NCBI GenBank assembly: GCA_947498815.1
Contig: CANMLU010000014.1
Coordinates: forward strand, 55,269-119,268
Source of the DNA: an uncultured Aquimarina sp.
Lineage (GTDB): Bacteria; Bacteroidota; Bacteroidia; Flavobacteriales; Flavobacteriaceae
Reading direction: 5' to 3'
Length of the DNA: 64,000 bases
Positions within the stretch are counted from its first letter, which is position 1. Each line of letters opens with the position of its first letter. Of the stretch, positions 47,927 through 56,878 are shown in pieces. The notes beneath the pieces were generated by a model. It was not told the origin of the DNA. It saw only the letters and a program-made list of their open reading frames with translations, and did no database searches. The position numbers and the translations under genes are program-made.

Positions 47927-49315
47927 ATGAAAATCACTTCGCAAGATCTTAAAGGAGTTCCGGATTTTATTAATGTCCCCGATGAGCAATTACAATGGCT
48001 CATAGATAAGTCAGATATCCAAGCCTTCAAACAGGGGGAATTTATTTTTAAAAAAGGAGATGCTGTCGATACATTATCGATTATTCTTGAGGGAGTCGTT
48101 GATATAAAGTTTGAGCAAAATGGTAATTATAAGGTAATCGATCAAATCACCAAAAATGGAATTTCAGGACTGCTACCATTTTCCAGAATGAGTTCGGCAA
48201 TGGGATTTGGAGAAGTAATTGAGGATACTGTCGCCTTATTCTTAGATAAATCATTCTTTCGAGAAATGGTATCGGATCACTATGAACTTACCGAAAGTCT
48301 GGTGCATAATATGACTTCAAGAGTTCGCGAATTCACAAAAAACAATGTACAGTCAGAAAAGATGATGGCTTTGGGTAAACTATCAGCGGGATTGGCTCAT
48401 GAGCTTAATAATCCAGCTTCTGCAATGTTACGCAGCGCCAAGGCACTAAAAAAGCATTTAGGCAATGTTCCCGAAAAGTTCAAGAAGATTACATCCATTA
48501 AGATTTCTGAAGAACAAGTCGATATCCTAAATACTATTCTTTTTGATAAAATTAATAACCGCCCAGAGAATAACATGAAACTCACCGAGCGCAATGAAAA
48601 AGAAGATGAGTTGGAAGAATGGTTGGAAGATCATGGCCTTGAGAATGCCTTTGAACTTACAGAAACCTTACTTGATTTTTGTATGGGAATTCCGGCTATG
48701 GAAGGTATTTTGAAGACTACCGGAGATGAAAATTTCCCACATGCAGTAGAATGGATTGAAAATGTATTGACTACAGAAAAAATGGTAGACGAAATTGAAG
48801 AAGCATCGGATAGGATTTCGAGCCTGGTACAGTCTGTAAAAAGCTATACACATATGGATCAAGCACCAGAAAAAGTAGCTACCGATATTCATACAGGTAT
48901 TAAAAGTACTTTAACCATGCTCAATCATAAACTGAAGAAAAAAAACATCAGTTTAGAAAAAGATTTTCAAGAGAATTTACCCCAGCCCAAGATATTTGTA
49001 AGTGAGATCAATCAGGTCTGGACTAATCTTATTGACAATGCAATTGATGCCATGGAGCATTCGGGCACTCTAAACATTAAAACCTCAAAAGACAATAGTT
49101 TTATAAAAATTGATATTACCGATAATGGGGAAGGAATATCCAAAGAACACCTTGTTCATATTTTTGAACCCTTTTTCACCACCAAAAGTATCGGGAAAGG
49201 AACTGGTATGGGATTAGAGGTTGTTCAACGCATTATCAATCAACATAACGGAGATATTAAAGTAACATCAAAAAAAGGAGCAACAACATTTACAGTTTGC
49301 CTGCCAATCAATTAA
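47927..49315 (+). CDS. Histidine kinase with N-terminal cyclic-nucleotide-binding domain
   Basis: The 462-residue cytosolic kinase has a CAP-type cNMP-binding domain (about 15-130), a HisKA dimerisation helix with the phosphorylated His in GLAHELNNPASA (H158), a helical insert (about 185-260), and a HATPase domain with NLIDNAIDAMEHSG and GEGISKEHLVHIFEPF. It has no TM segment. It is 10 bases before the aldo/keto reductase gene, and a receiver protein lies two genes on, so it probably signals to that receiver. Confidence 0.93.
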   Translation: MKITSQDLKGVPDFINVPDEQLQWLIDKSDIQAFKQGEFIFKKGDAVDTLSIILEGVVDIKFEQNGNYKVIDQITKNGISGLLPFSRMSSAMGFGEVIEDTVALFLDKSFFREMVSDHYELTESLVHNMTSRVREFTKNNVQSEKMMALGKLSAGLAHELNNPASAMLRSAKALKKHLGNVPEKFKKITSIKISEEQVDILNTILFDKINNRPENNMKLTERNEKEDELEEWLEDHGLENAFELTETLLDFCMGIPAMEGILKTTGDENFPHAVEWIENVLTTEKMVDEIEEASDRISSLVQSVKSYTHMDQAPEKVATDIHTGIKSTLTMLNHKLKKKNISLEKDFQENLPQPKIFVSEINQVWTNLIDNAIDAMEHSGTLNIKTSKDNSFIKIDITDNGEGISKEHLVHIFEPFFTTKSIGKGTGMGLEVVQRIINQHNGDIKVTSKKGATTFTVCLPIN

Positions 49316-49325
49316 GTATGAGTTT

Positions 49326-50162
49326 ATGAATAATATTACGGATATAAAAGGAACATTTCAATTACATAACGGTGTTAATATGCCTTACTTAGGTTTGGGC
49401 GTTTATCTCGCAGATAATAATGAAGAAGTCATCAATGCGATCCATTGGGCACTAGATGCAGGATATCGACATATCGATACTGCCAGTATTTATAGAAATG
49501 AAGAAGGCGTAGGCCAGGCAATAAAAACTAGCTCGGTTCCAAGAGAAGATATCTTTGTAGTAAGTAAAGTATGGAACGCAGATCAAGGGTATGATAGTAC
49601 AATAAAGGCATTTGAGGAAAGCCTTAATCGATTACAACTAGATCACTTGGATCTTTATCTAATACACTGGCCTGTAGAAGGTAAATATATTGATACCTGG
49701 AAAGCCTTAGAAAAATTATATGCCGAAAAACGCATAAGAGCAATCGGGGTGAGTAATTTTATGCAACATCATCTTGAAGATCTAATGGAGCATACAGATA
49801 TAGTCCCAATGGTCAATCAGATGGAATTTCATCCACATTTGGTACAGCAGGATCTAATCGACTTTTGCAATAAACATGGTATTATATATGAAGCGTGGTC
49901 ACCTATGATGCAAGGCAAAATTTTCAGCCTTTCTATATTAGATGATTTAGCCAGGAAATACAATAAAACAGTTGCCCAGATTGTGCTTCGATGGAATCTC
50001 CAAAAAGGTGTGATTACGATTCCTAAATCTGTAAAAAAGGAACGGATTATATCCAATGCAGATCTCTTTGACTTTGAGCTAACAAAAGAAGATATAGCTT
50101 ATATCGATTCATTAGATCAAAATTATCGAAACGGACCCGATCCGAACAATTTTAATTTTTAG
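49326..50162 (+). CDS. Aldo/keto reductase
   Basis: The 278-residue TIM-barrel enzyme has the catalytic set D51, Y56, K81 and H114 (DTASIYRNEEG; LIHWPVEG) and the C-terminal NADPH-binding IPKSVKKERIISNADLFDF. It reduces carbonyl compounds with NADPH; YvgN-type methylglyoxal reductases are close in layout. It lies between the kinase and the receiver-reductase fusion, separated by 10 and 3 bases, which strongly suggests one operon. Confidence 0.95.
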   Translation: MNNITDIKGTFQLHNGVNMPYLGLGVYLADNNEEVINAIHWALDAGYRHIDTASIYRNEEGVGQAIKTSSVPREDIFVVSKVWNADQGYDSTIKAFEESLNRLQLDHLDLYLIHWPVEGKYIDTWKALEKLYAEKRIRAIGVSNFMQHHLEDLMEHTDIVPMVNQMEFHPHLVQQDLIDFCNKHGIIYEAWSPMMQGKIFSLSILDDLARKYNKTVAQIVLRWNLQKGVITIPKSVKKERIISNADLFDFELTKEDIAYIDSLDQNYRNGPDPNNFNF

Positions 50163-50165
50163 ATT

Positions 50166-51830
50166 ATGAAGAAACCCATCATATTCGCATTAGACGACGA
50201 TCCACAAGTACTACGTGCTGTAACAAGGGATCTAAAGTCCGAATATCGTAAAGAATACCGTATCATGAGTACCGAATCTGCTCATGATGCACTTGAAGCA
50301 TTGATAGATTTGAAAAAGAAAAATGAAACCATAGCACTATTCCTAATCGATCAACGAATGCCCGAAATGTTGGGTGTTGAGTTCTTGGCACAAGCAAGAA
50401 AACATTATCCCGAAGCAAAAAAGGTGTTATTGACTGCCTACTCGGATACAGATGCAGCTATCAAGGCCATTAATGATGTGCAATTGGATTATTATCTTAC
50501 AAAACCCTGGAATCCACCAGAAGAAAAGCTATATCCTGTTCTTGATGATTTACTCAATGCTTGGCAGCTGGATTTTCAACCCGATTTTGATGGAATTAAA
50601 GTCTTGGGGTATCAGTTTTCGCCAAAATCTCATGATATCAAAGATTTCTTATCAGGAAACTTGTTCCCTTTTCAATGGTTGGATGTAGAAACCAGTGAAA
50701 AAGCCAAAGAAATCATAGAACTCTATGATTTGACAGTTGCAGACATGCCTGTAGTTTCACTACAAGATGGAAGTTGCTTTAAAAATCCAAATATCGTAGA
50801 GTTAGCAACGGCTTTAGGTCTTAATGCTCACCCCAAGGATAATCTATATGATGTAGTGATCATAGGTGCAGGGCCATCTGGGCTTGCCGCTGCAGTATAT
50901 GGTGGATCCGAAGGTTTAAAAACACTACTCATTGAAAAACATGCTCCAGGCGGACAAGCCGGAACCAGTTCAAGAATTGAAAATTATCTTGGGTTTCCAA
51001 ATGGATTAAGCGGACAAGAATTAACACATCGAGCAATTACCCAGGCTAAAAGATTTGGAATCGAGTTTTTATCTCCACAAGAGGTTACTTCGATTTCAGA
51101 AAAGGACGGATATAAAAGTATAACTCTTGGTAATGGTGAATGCATCACCACCAAAAGTGTTGTAATTACTACTGGAGTAAACTATCGAAAACTAGAAGCA
51201 GATGGTATTGATAATTATACAGGTGCTGGGATATACTATGGCTCTTCAATGACCGAAGCTCAAGCCTGTAGCGATAAAGAGGTTTATATTGTGGGTGGCG
51301 GTAATTCTGCTGGGCAGTCGGCGGTATACCTTTCAAAATTTGCAAAAAATGTATACATCACTGTGCGTAAAAAAGACCTCACCAGTAGCATGTCGAGTTA
51401 TCTTATTGATCAAATCAATGCTATTGACAATATTACTTTATTAGGATATACGAATATTACCAAAGCATCGGGGGAAAATGAACGGCTTACCGAATTAGAA
51501 CTTAGCAATAATAAAACTTCTGAAAGTAAGACAGTATCCGCAGATGCTTTGTTCATTTTTATCGGAGCAAGACCATATACGGATTGGATCGCATTGGATA
51601 TCATAAAAAATGAAAGAGGGTTTATTGAAACCGGTAGAGATCTTACGCGATATGATAACTTTAAAAGAGTTTGGAAAAAAGAAAGAGAACCTTTTTTATT
51701 AGAAACCTGTAGCCCAGGCATATTTGCATCGGGAGATGTGCGAGCCGGCGCTATGAATCGCGTAGCCTCTGCTGTCGGAGAAGGCGCTATGGCGATTAAA
51801 TTTGTTCACGAATACCTTGCAGAAATATGA
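50166..51830 (+). CDS. Receiver domain fused to thioredoxin-reductase-like flavoprotein lacking CxxC
   Basis: The 554-residue protein starts with a response-regulator receiver (1-125; acidic pocket D10-D12, phosphorylated D62 in LIDQRMP, Lys in YYLTKPW). A thioredoxin-like linker follows (about 140-220). The C-terminal part is a thioredoxin-reductase-like flavoprotein (about 228-550) with VVIIGAGPSGLAAA and VYIVGGGNSAGQSAV. The redox CxxC normally found between the two halves is replaced by SSMTEAQACSDKEV, so it cannot act as a classical thioredoxin reductase. It may be a phosphorylation-gated NADPH oxidase or sensor working with the upstream kinase. Confidence 0.92.
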   Translation: MKKPIIFALDDDPQVLRAVTRDLKSEYRKEYRIMSTESAHDALEALIDLKKKNETIALFLIDQRMPEMLGVEFLAQARKHYPEAKKVLLTAYSDTDAAIKAINDVQLDYYLTKPWNPPEEKLYPVLDDLLNAWQLDFQPDFDGIKVLGYQFSPKSHDIKDFLSGNLFPFQWLDVETSEKAKEIIELYDLTVADMPVVSLQDGSCFKNPNIVELATALGLNAHPKDNLYDVVIIGAGPSGLAAAVYGGSEGLKTLLIEKHAPGGQAGTSSRIENYLGFPNGLSGQELTHRAITQAKRFGIEFLSPQEVTSISEKDGYKSITLGNGECITTKSVVITTGVNYRKLEADGIDNYTGAGIYYGSSMTEAQACSDKEVYIVGGGNSAGQSAVYLSKFAKNVYITVRKKDLTSSMSSYLIDQINAIDNITLLGYTNITKASGENERLTELELSNNKTSESKTVSADALFIFIGARPYTDWIALDIIKNERGFIETGRDLTRYDNFKRVWKKEREPFLLETCSPGIFASGDVRAGAMNRVASAVGEGAMAIKFVHEYLAEI

Positions 51831-51836
51831 GGTAGT

Positions 51837-51863
51837 GAGTAATGAGTAATGAGTAATGAGTAA
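51837..51863. repeat. Short tandem repeat, 7-bp unit GAGTAAT
   Basis: Three full units and partial ends follow directly after the flavoprotein stop codon. It could expand or contract; no function is implied. Confidence 0.75.
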
Positions 51864-51888
51864 AAGCTAATGAGTTTTTTTCTTGTCA

Positions 51889-51980
51889 TCCCAGACTTCC
51901 TGCCGGTCCAGCAGGCGGGGATCTGAGATCCATTCTATAGTATTAAGTAATTATGGATTCCAGCCCTACTAGAATGATAT
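51889..51980. repeat. REP-like palindromic element
   Basis: The sequence contains CCTGC-GGTCCA-GCAGG-type dyads, plus GATCCAT and ATGGATTC, and CATTCTA and TAGAATG, as nested inverted pairs. This type of nested palindrome, with a TCATCCCAGACTT start, is typical of dispersed REP elements in Bacteroidota. It occupies most of the 322-base gap before the UBP gene. Confidence 0.6.
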
Positions 51981-52152
51981 TATAAGACTATTTTCAATTT
52001 GGGTATTTCGACCATCATCGTAATACTATAAAAACAAACCATTCTTATGCCGAAAAATAAATTATGAAATAAGCATAGCCAAGAATTTTAGTACCGACCG
52101 AAATGATTACTATGCGATTCCACCTGACCTCTAAAACAATAAATTTAAACAG

Positions 52153-52437
52153 ATGAAACTAAGAACCAAAATATGTGAACACCTGGAAAATTTTGATACC
52201 GCGAATATCAAAAAAAGTACCGCCTATGAATGTTCAGAATGTATCAAAACTGGGGATTCTTGGGTGCACTTGAGAACCTGCCAGGAATGCGGAGTAACAC
52301 TTTGTTGTGATTCATCTCCGAATAAACACGCAAGTAACCATTATCAAATGCACAAAGAACATACTGTGGTGATTTCGGCAGAACCGGGAGAAAACTGGGC
52401 TTGGTGTTATGAACATAAGTCTTTTGTTGAATATTGA
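52153..52437 (+). CDS. UBP-type zinc finger protein
   Basis: The 94-residue protein is a single ZnF-UBP domain: C8-EHL, CSECIKTGDSWVHLRTCQEC, LCCDSSPNKHASNHYQMHKEH and CYEHK supply the Cys/His ligands. In eukaryotes the fold binds the ubiquitin C-terminus; bacterial members have unknown partners. Bacterial versions are often found beside thioredoxin-reductase-like flavoproteins with receiver or cNMP domains, and that holds here, though a REP element and about 320 bases lie between. Confidence 0.93.
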   Translation: MKLRTKICEHLENFDTANIKKSTAYECSECIKTGDSWVHLRTCQECGVTLCCDSSPNKHASNHYQMHKEHTVVISAEPGENWAWCYEHKSFVEY

Positions 52438-52492
52438 ACAAGAAATCACGTTGCTTTGTTAAGTGTGACATCTCTAAAAATTAATAATTTAT

Positions 52493-52912
52493 ATGGATTT
52501 TATCAATAACCCAAAGACCTTAGAGGTATTGAATGCTTACCCAAAAGTAATTCAGGAAAAATTGAAATTTCTTCGACAGCTTATTTTAGAAACAGCATCA
52601 GAAACTGAGGGTGTATCCAAATTAGAAGAAACCTTAAAATGGGGCGAACCGAGCTATGTTGCAAAACATGGAAGTACGATCAGAATTAATCAGAAGAAGT
52701 CTGCATCCAATCAATATGCTATGTATTTTACCTGCTCTACCGATTTGGTACCCACTTTTAAAGTGATTTATAGAGATACATTTTCATTCGAAGGAAAACG
52801 AGCCTTAGTATTTAATGTTTCTGATGAAGTCCCGGTTACCGCATTAAAACATTGCATCACCATGGCATTAACCTATCATAAGATTAAACATTTACCTTTA
52901 TTGGGTGCATAA
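52493..52912 (+). CDS. DUF1801 family protein
   Basis: The 139-residue protein fits DUF1801: helical start, SKLEETLKWGEPSYVAKHGST, RINQKKSASNQYAMYFTC, and a helical C-terminus. The family function is unknown. It is a distant relative of the protein at 12582. It is followed after 18 bases by a membrane protein gene. Confidence 0.87.
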   Translation: MDFINNPKTLEVLNAYPKVIQEKLKFLRQLILETASETEGVSKLEETLKWGEPSYVAKHGSTIRINQKKSASNQYAMYFTCSTDLVPTFKVIYRDTFSFEGKRALVFNVSDEVPVTALKHCITMALTYHKIKHLPLLGA

Positions 52913-52930
52913 CTATAAAATCTGTATCCT

Positions 52931-53347
52931 ATGAAAAATAATGTAACCCTACAAAAAGCGACAATTACATTTAGTGTTTTGTTATACGCCGTAGTGGTAC
53001 CGTATTTAGAAATTAATACTACCCACGTTTTTAATCCAGATTGGACTCCTCATGTTCGAATTCACGAAGTATGGCAACTTATTACAAACTCAAGCATTGG
53101 TATTTTATGTCTTTGGTTGGTATGGTCAAGAAAAGAGATCCTTATACCCTCCATTCTAAGTATGGTAATTACCGGTGGGTTTTTGATAGCTTTTATGTTG
53201 AAGAGTTCTTATGGAGGATCAATGAAGTATCTTGACGGAAGTGAAAAAACACTATTTGGTCTCAACATTGGCGTCGTTGGATTTGGTTTGGCATTTATAC
53301 TCCTTATAGTATCGACATTTATGTATCTTAAAAAAACAAACAAATGA
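52931..53347 (+). CDS. Four-TM membrane protein, unknown function
   Basis: The 138-residue protein has hydrophobic segments at about 10-27, 48-63, 70-90 and 108-132. No family was recognised. Its stop overlaps the next start by four bases, so the two are translationally coupled. Confidence 0.78.
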   Translation: MKNNVTLQKATITFSVLLYAVVVPYLEINTTHVFNPDWTPHVRIHEVWQLITNSSIGILCLWLVWSRKEILIPSILSMVITGGFLIAFMLKSSYGGSMKYLDGSEKTLFGLNIGVVGFGLAFILLIVSTFMYLKKTNK

Positions 53348-53805
53348 AAAAACATCTCTTTTTAACGGTAGTATTGTTTGTGTCTTTAACCACTTTGGCT
53401 CAAGATAACAGCAAATGGAAACTCGTTTATCATAATGATAAAGACGGAAAAACCGTTGATGGAAAAATTGAAAACCTAATTGAAGCAGTTCGCTTAGGAG
53501 AGCAAATACGAATATATTGGTCCTCTCAAAGAAAAAGTGATGCTACAAAAAAAGTAGAGCACTTTGCAGATGCAAAATTCTTAACTATCCTAAGTGACAC
53601 CATTGTATTTGCACAGATCGACCCTATTATTGGTCAAACACCAAATTTTGATTCTCAAACAATACAATTAAAAGAAAACCTCGAGTGGTCATTAATCGCA
53701 AGCAGCAATGGCAAATCCGATAATATGATGCGAAATGTAGTGACCGGAGAAATACTTGGACATGGGATAGGGGCTTTTGCCATTAAGTGGTATATCAGAA
53801 AGTAG
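53344..53805 (+). CDS. Exported protein of unknown function
   Basis: The 153-residue protein has a signal peptide ending in TTLAQ. The mature part contains KWKLVYHNDKDGKTVDGKIE and RLGEQIRIYWSSQRK, a strand-rich pattern with no named family. It overlaps the upstream membrane protein gene (ATGA). It ends about 95 bases before the ArsR gene. Confidence 0.75.
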   Translation: MKKHLFLTVVLFVSLTTLAQDNSKWKLVYHNDKDGKTVDGKIENLIEAVRLGEQIRIYWSSQRKSDATKKVEHFADAKFLTILSDTIVFAQIDPIIGQTPNFDSQTIQLKENLEWSLIASSNGKSDNMMRNVVTGEILGHGIGAFAIKWYIRK

Positions 53806-53845
53806 AAACGCCACATAATTCACCTTTTTTCATTAAAAAACTTGC

Positions 53846-53889
53846 GCAAGTAAATTCTTGCATGTATATTTATGCAAGCAAATACTTGC
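53846..53889. promoter_or_regulatory. Operator array before the ArsR gene, 28-bp period
   Basis: GCAAG-N6-CTTGC occurs twice (53846-53861 and 53874-53889) with a 28-bp period. CTTGCAT-N8-ATGCAAG links the two. The array ends 11 bases before the ArsR start, as expected for an autoregulated repressor. Confidence 0.7.
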
Positions 53890-53900
53890 ATATTATACTT

Positions 53901-54272
53901 ATGGATACACGAAGAGATGTTTTTCAGGCGATTGCCGACCCTACCCGAAGAAAAATCATTGGTTTACTAGCCGATCAAAGCCTTAATCTTAATGCGATTT
54001 CAGAAAACTTTAATATGAGCAGACAGGCGGTATCATTACACATTAAAATCCTTCAGGAGTGTAACCTTATTGCTATACGACAAGAAGGTCGCCAAAGGAT
54101 CTGTGAAGCAAAACTCGAAAAATTGAACGAGGTTCATGAGTGGACAGCACAATTTAGCACCTTTTGGACCCAAAAATTAAAAACACTCAAAAATGTGGTA
54201 GAAGCCGAAGCAAAATCTTCTTCCGAAGCATTAAAAAATGATATAACAACCTCATCAAAAAAGAAAAAATGA
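53901..54272 (+). CDS. ArsR family transcriptional regulator
   Basis: The 123-residue protein has a winged helix: VFQAIADPTRRKIIGLLAD, the recognition helix NMSRQAVSLHIKILQEC, and the wing IAIRQEGRQRICEA. There are no Cys pairs for metal sensing. The longer frame from 53787 covers the operator and is not used; ATG 53901 gives the normal ArsR start. It overlaps the SRPBCC gene by four bases. This regulator/SRPBCC pairing is common and often controls the SRPBCC gene. Confidence 0.94.
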   Translation: MDTRRDVFQAIADPTRRKIIGLLADQSLNLNAISENFNMSRQAVSLHIKILQECNLIAIRQEGRQRICEAKLEKLNEVHEWTAQFSTFWTQKLKTLKNVVEAEAKSSSEALKNDITTSSKKKK

Positions 54273-54700
54273 AAAAAGTAATCGTTGAAGAAATTTATGA
54301 AGCTCCCGTAGAAGCCGTTTGGAAAGCACTAACTGATAAAGAAGAAATGAAAAAATGGTATTTTGACCTTTCAGAATTTAAAGCAGAAGTAGGATTCGAA
54401 TTTCAATTTGAAGGTCAGGGCGTAAAAGGAACTCCCTATACACATTTATGCAAAGTGACCGAAGTTATACCGCATAAAAGGCTTCAATACAGCTGGGCGT
54501 ATGAAAACCTCGAAGGCTCCTCTGTAGTTACTTTTGATTTGGTTGCCGAAGGAAAAAAAACAAAAGTGATACTAACGCATACTGGGATCGAAAGCTTCCC
54601 ACAAGACAATCCAGATTTTGATATTAAAAACTTCGAGGGTGGATGGACAACCTTACTTACTGAATTTTTACACGATTATCTAGCCGGAAAGCAAAACTAG
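54269..54700 (+). CDS. SRPBCC (AHSA1-type) protein
   Basis: The 143-residue protein has the START/AHSA1 fold: YEAPVEAVWKALTDKEEMKKWY at the N-terminus, HKRLQYSWAYENLEGSSVV in the middle, and FEGGWTTLLTEFLHDYLAG as the C-terminal helix that closes the hydrophobic cavity. Ligand unknown. Coupled to the ArsR gene by ATGA overlap. Confidence 0.92.
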   Translation: MKKVIVEEIYEAPVEAVWKALTDKEEMKKWYFDLSEFKAEVGFEFQFEGQGVKGTPYTHLCKVTEVIPHKRLQYSWAYENLEGSSVVTFDLVAEGKKTKVILTHTGIESFPQDNPDFDIKNFEGGWTTLLTEFLHDYLAGKQN

Positions 54701-54759
54701 CGTTCGAAGCATAATTTGTTATATCTTATATTTGTCTTGTAACCTATATACTTTGTATC

Positions 54760-55284
54760 GTGTGTAAAGTTTCTACTGGATTAATTGTCAAAGGTATCAT
54801 CGTGAGTATTATTTATCTGGTACTGGCTATCAATTTTGTATTTCTATCACCAAAAACAGTTCCTTCATTCGATAAATTGCAAGTTTTCGAAGTACAAGGC
54901 AATGAGATCAATTGCGTTGAGGATCGGAATAAGAATCCAAAGTATACCAAAATAAAAGGAGAGATAAATGGCATTGCTATAAAAACCTATGATCTGGGTA
55001 CCGAGAGATGTTTGCAGGTATTCGGAATGATCAATAGATTTATAAGTACTACTCCCCGACCCAACACGTATAAAATTTATCTTGAAGAAGACAAGGTCCG
55101 GATTTTTGGAAAAAGCTGGCTGTTATACCAGGTTGAAGCCAATGGAAAAGTATTATTGTCTTATGAAGAATCCTCGCAACACTACCTCAAAAGCAGAAAA
55201 CTATTCTTTTATATCTCCTTGGGAGTTCTTGCCTTTTTTACGATTATGATTGGTATTAATATTTTTAAAAGAGCTAAAAAATAA
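54760..55284 (+). CDS. Membrane protein with two TM segments, unknown function
   Basis: The 174-residue protein has TM segments at about 10-28 and 150-169, with a soluble region between (CVEDRNKNPKYTKIKGEING). No family was recognised. The start is GTG at 54760; no in-frame ATG lies nearby, and a TATACTTTG lies just upstream as a possible -7 region. It is 5 bases before the AraC gene, so the two are probably co-transcribed. Confidence 0.7.
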   Translation: MCKVSTGLIVKGIIVSIIYLVLAINFVFLSPKTVPSFDKLQVFEVQGNEINCVEDRNKNPKYTKIKGEINGIAIKTYDLGTERCLQVFGMINRFISTTPRPNTYKIYLEEDKVRIFGKSWLLYQVEANGKVLLSYEESSQHYLKSRKLFFYISLGVLAFFTIMIGINIFKRAKK

Positions 55285-55289
55285 ATATC

Positions 55290-56078
55290 ATGAAGGAAGT
55301 AGACTTCATTGTAAGAAAGGACCTGGAGCCTTATATTAATTGCATTATGATACAGCAGGGTGATGCTTTAACTTCGCACACCAATATTCCTTTATACGCA
55401 GATGGGTATCCGGGCATTATGTTTCAGCAATCAGAAAACGGTTTTTATTTACTCCCCAAAAAAAAGAAGTTATCCGAGCTGTTTTTATACGGCCAAACAT
55501 TGGATCCGGTCTCATTGGATGTAAAAGGCCCGTTTAAATTTATTGTCGTTCAATTGTATCCTTTTGCTTCCAAATACTTATTAGGGATCGATCCAAAAGA
55601 ACTCAATGACGACTGTTATGATCTGCTACAATTAGCACATATTGATATCGAAGCGTTCAGAAAATCACTTATAAAAGCAAATAGTTTTCAGGAACAAGTA
55701 CATATTATTTCTGACTTAATCTTGGCATTAATTCGGTCCAATCAAGAATCAAAAGATGATAGAATTCAAAAAGCTATCGCAATTATCCTTCAACATCATG
55801 GGCAAATAAAGATCAAAGAGCTACTAGAGCAATTATATCTTACAGAACGTACATTTGAGCGCAATTTTATGGCACAAGTTGGGCTTACACCAAAACAGTT
55901 TGCAAAGATTGTACAGTTTCAATCTTCATTACATAAACTTACCCGAGAAAACTACAACAGACTAATTGAAGTAGGCCTTGATAGCGGATTTTCTGATCAA
56001 TCTCACTTTATAAGAACATTTAAAAAATACACTGGCCAGACGCCTTCGTATTATCTCAAAGAGATGACCCTTACCTAG
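55290..56078 (+). CDS. AraC family transcriptional regulator
   Basis: The 262-residue protein has an N-terminal sensor like DUF6597 (PGIMFQQSENGFYLLPKK; GPFKFIVVQLYPFASKYLLG) and a C-terminal two-helix-turn-helix domain (about 160-260) with QLYLTERTFERNFMAQVGLT and VGLDSGFSDQSHFIRTFKKY. It probably controls the NAD(P)-binding gene that follows. The inducer is unknown. Confidence 0.92.
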   Translation: MKEVDFIVRKDLEPYINCIMIQQGDALTSHTNIPLYADGYPGIMFQQSENGFYLLPKKKKLSELFLYGQTLDPVSLDVKGPFKFIVVQLYPFASKYLLGIDPKELNDDCYDLLQLAHIDIEAFRKSLIKANSFQEQVHIISDLILALIRSNQESKDDRIQKAIAIILQHHGQIKIKELLEQLYLTERTFERNFMAQVGLTPKQFAKIVQFQSSLHKLTRENYNRLIEVGLDSGFSDQSHFIRTFKKYTGQTPSYYLKEMTLT

Positions 56079-56151
56079 GTTTTGTCGGTTTTGTTCAATT
56101 TTCACTGTTGTCTTGCAATTACTTTTGCTTCATAATCTTAATAAAAAAATC

Positions 56152-56784
56152 ATGAGAGTAATTGTATTTGGTTCTACAGGAACTATAGGTAAGCATGTTA
56201 TCGAGCAGTCGCTCGAAAAAGGACATGAGGTAGTTGCATTTTGTAGAGATGCTTCAAAACTTAGTGAGTTTAAACACCAAAACCTAAATACTATCGAAGG
56301 GGATGTTTTACATCTTGACGATGTATCTAATGCTATAAAAGGTCAAGACGTGGTGATTATTGCATTGGGATCAGGAAAAAGTAGAAAAAGTACTGTGCGG
56401 TCGGAAGGAACAAAAAACATCATTACCGCTATGAAAGCTAATGGTGTAGATCGATTAATTTGTCAAAGTACTTTGGGAGCTGGCGAGAGTACGAATAACC
56501 TCAACTTTTTTTGGAAGCACATTATGTTTGGTTGGTATTTAAAACAAGTATTTCTGGATCATGAGTTACAAGAACATTATGTTCAAAATAGTGATTTGGA
56601 TTGGACTATCATAAGACCAGGTGCGTTTACAGATGGTGAAAAAACTGAAAGCTACCAACATGGATTTAGCACAAAAGACAAGTCTATTAAGCTAAAAATC
56701 TCAAGGGCTGATGTTGCTGATTTTATTTTAAAACAAGTATCCGATAGACGTTACTTACATCAAACCCCCGGGTTATCTTATTAG
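56152..56784 (+). CDS. NAD(P)-binding atypical short-chain reductase
   Basis: The 210-residue protein has the Rossmann motif VFGSTGTIGKHVI and the layout of the NmrA/SDR_a5 group: VIIALGSGKSRKSTVRSEGT, then LDWTIIRPGAFTDG. There is no classical YxxxK, so it may be a reductase with an unusual site or a sensor. Start ATG 56152 is used, because the longer frame has a non-family extension. It follows the AraC gene on the same strand. Confidence 0.9.
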   Translation: MRVIVFGSTGTIGKHVIEQSLEKGHEVVAFCRDASKLSEFKHQNLNTIEGDVLHLDDVSNAIKGQDVVIIALGSGKSRKSTVRSEGTKNIITAMKANGVDRLICQSTLGAGESTNNLNFFWKHIMFGWYLKQVFLDHELQEHYVQNSDLDWTIIRPGAFTDGEKTESYQHGFSTKDKSIKLKISRADVADFILKQVSDRRYLHQTPGLSY

Positions 56785-56812
56785 AACTTCTTTATCATAC
56801 TAAACCTTTAAG

Positions 56813-56850
56813 TACCCAGAGCCTGTCGACCCTTCGATAGGCTCTGGGTA
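56813..56850. repeat. REP-like hairpin, 12-bp arms
   Basis: TACCCAGAGCCT and AGGCTCTGGGTA are perfect arms around a 14-base loop with the CCTTCGA core shared by other repeats here. It lies between convergent genes and may also terminate transcription. Confidence 0.75.
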
Positions 56851-56878
56851 CAAACAAGCTCGGGTGGTTACTATGTAT

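Noticed and set aside
53841-53891. CRISPR-like array
   Set aside because: The repeated unit is short, palindromic and directly before a regulator gene; it fits an operator and not CRISPR. No other CRISPR pattern was seen.
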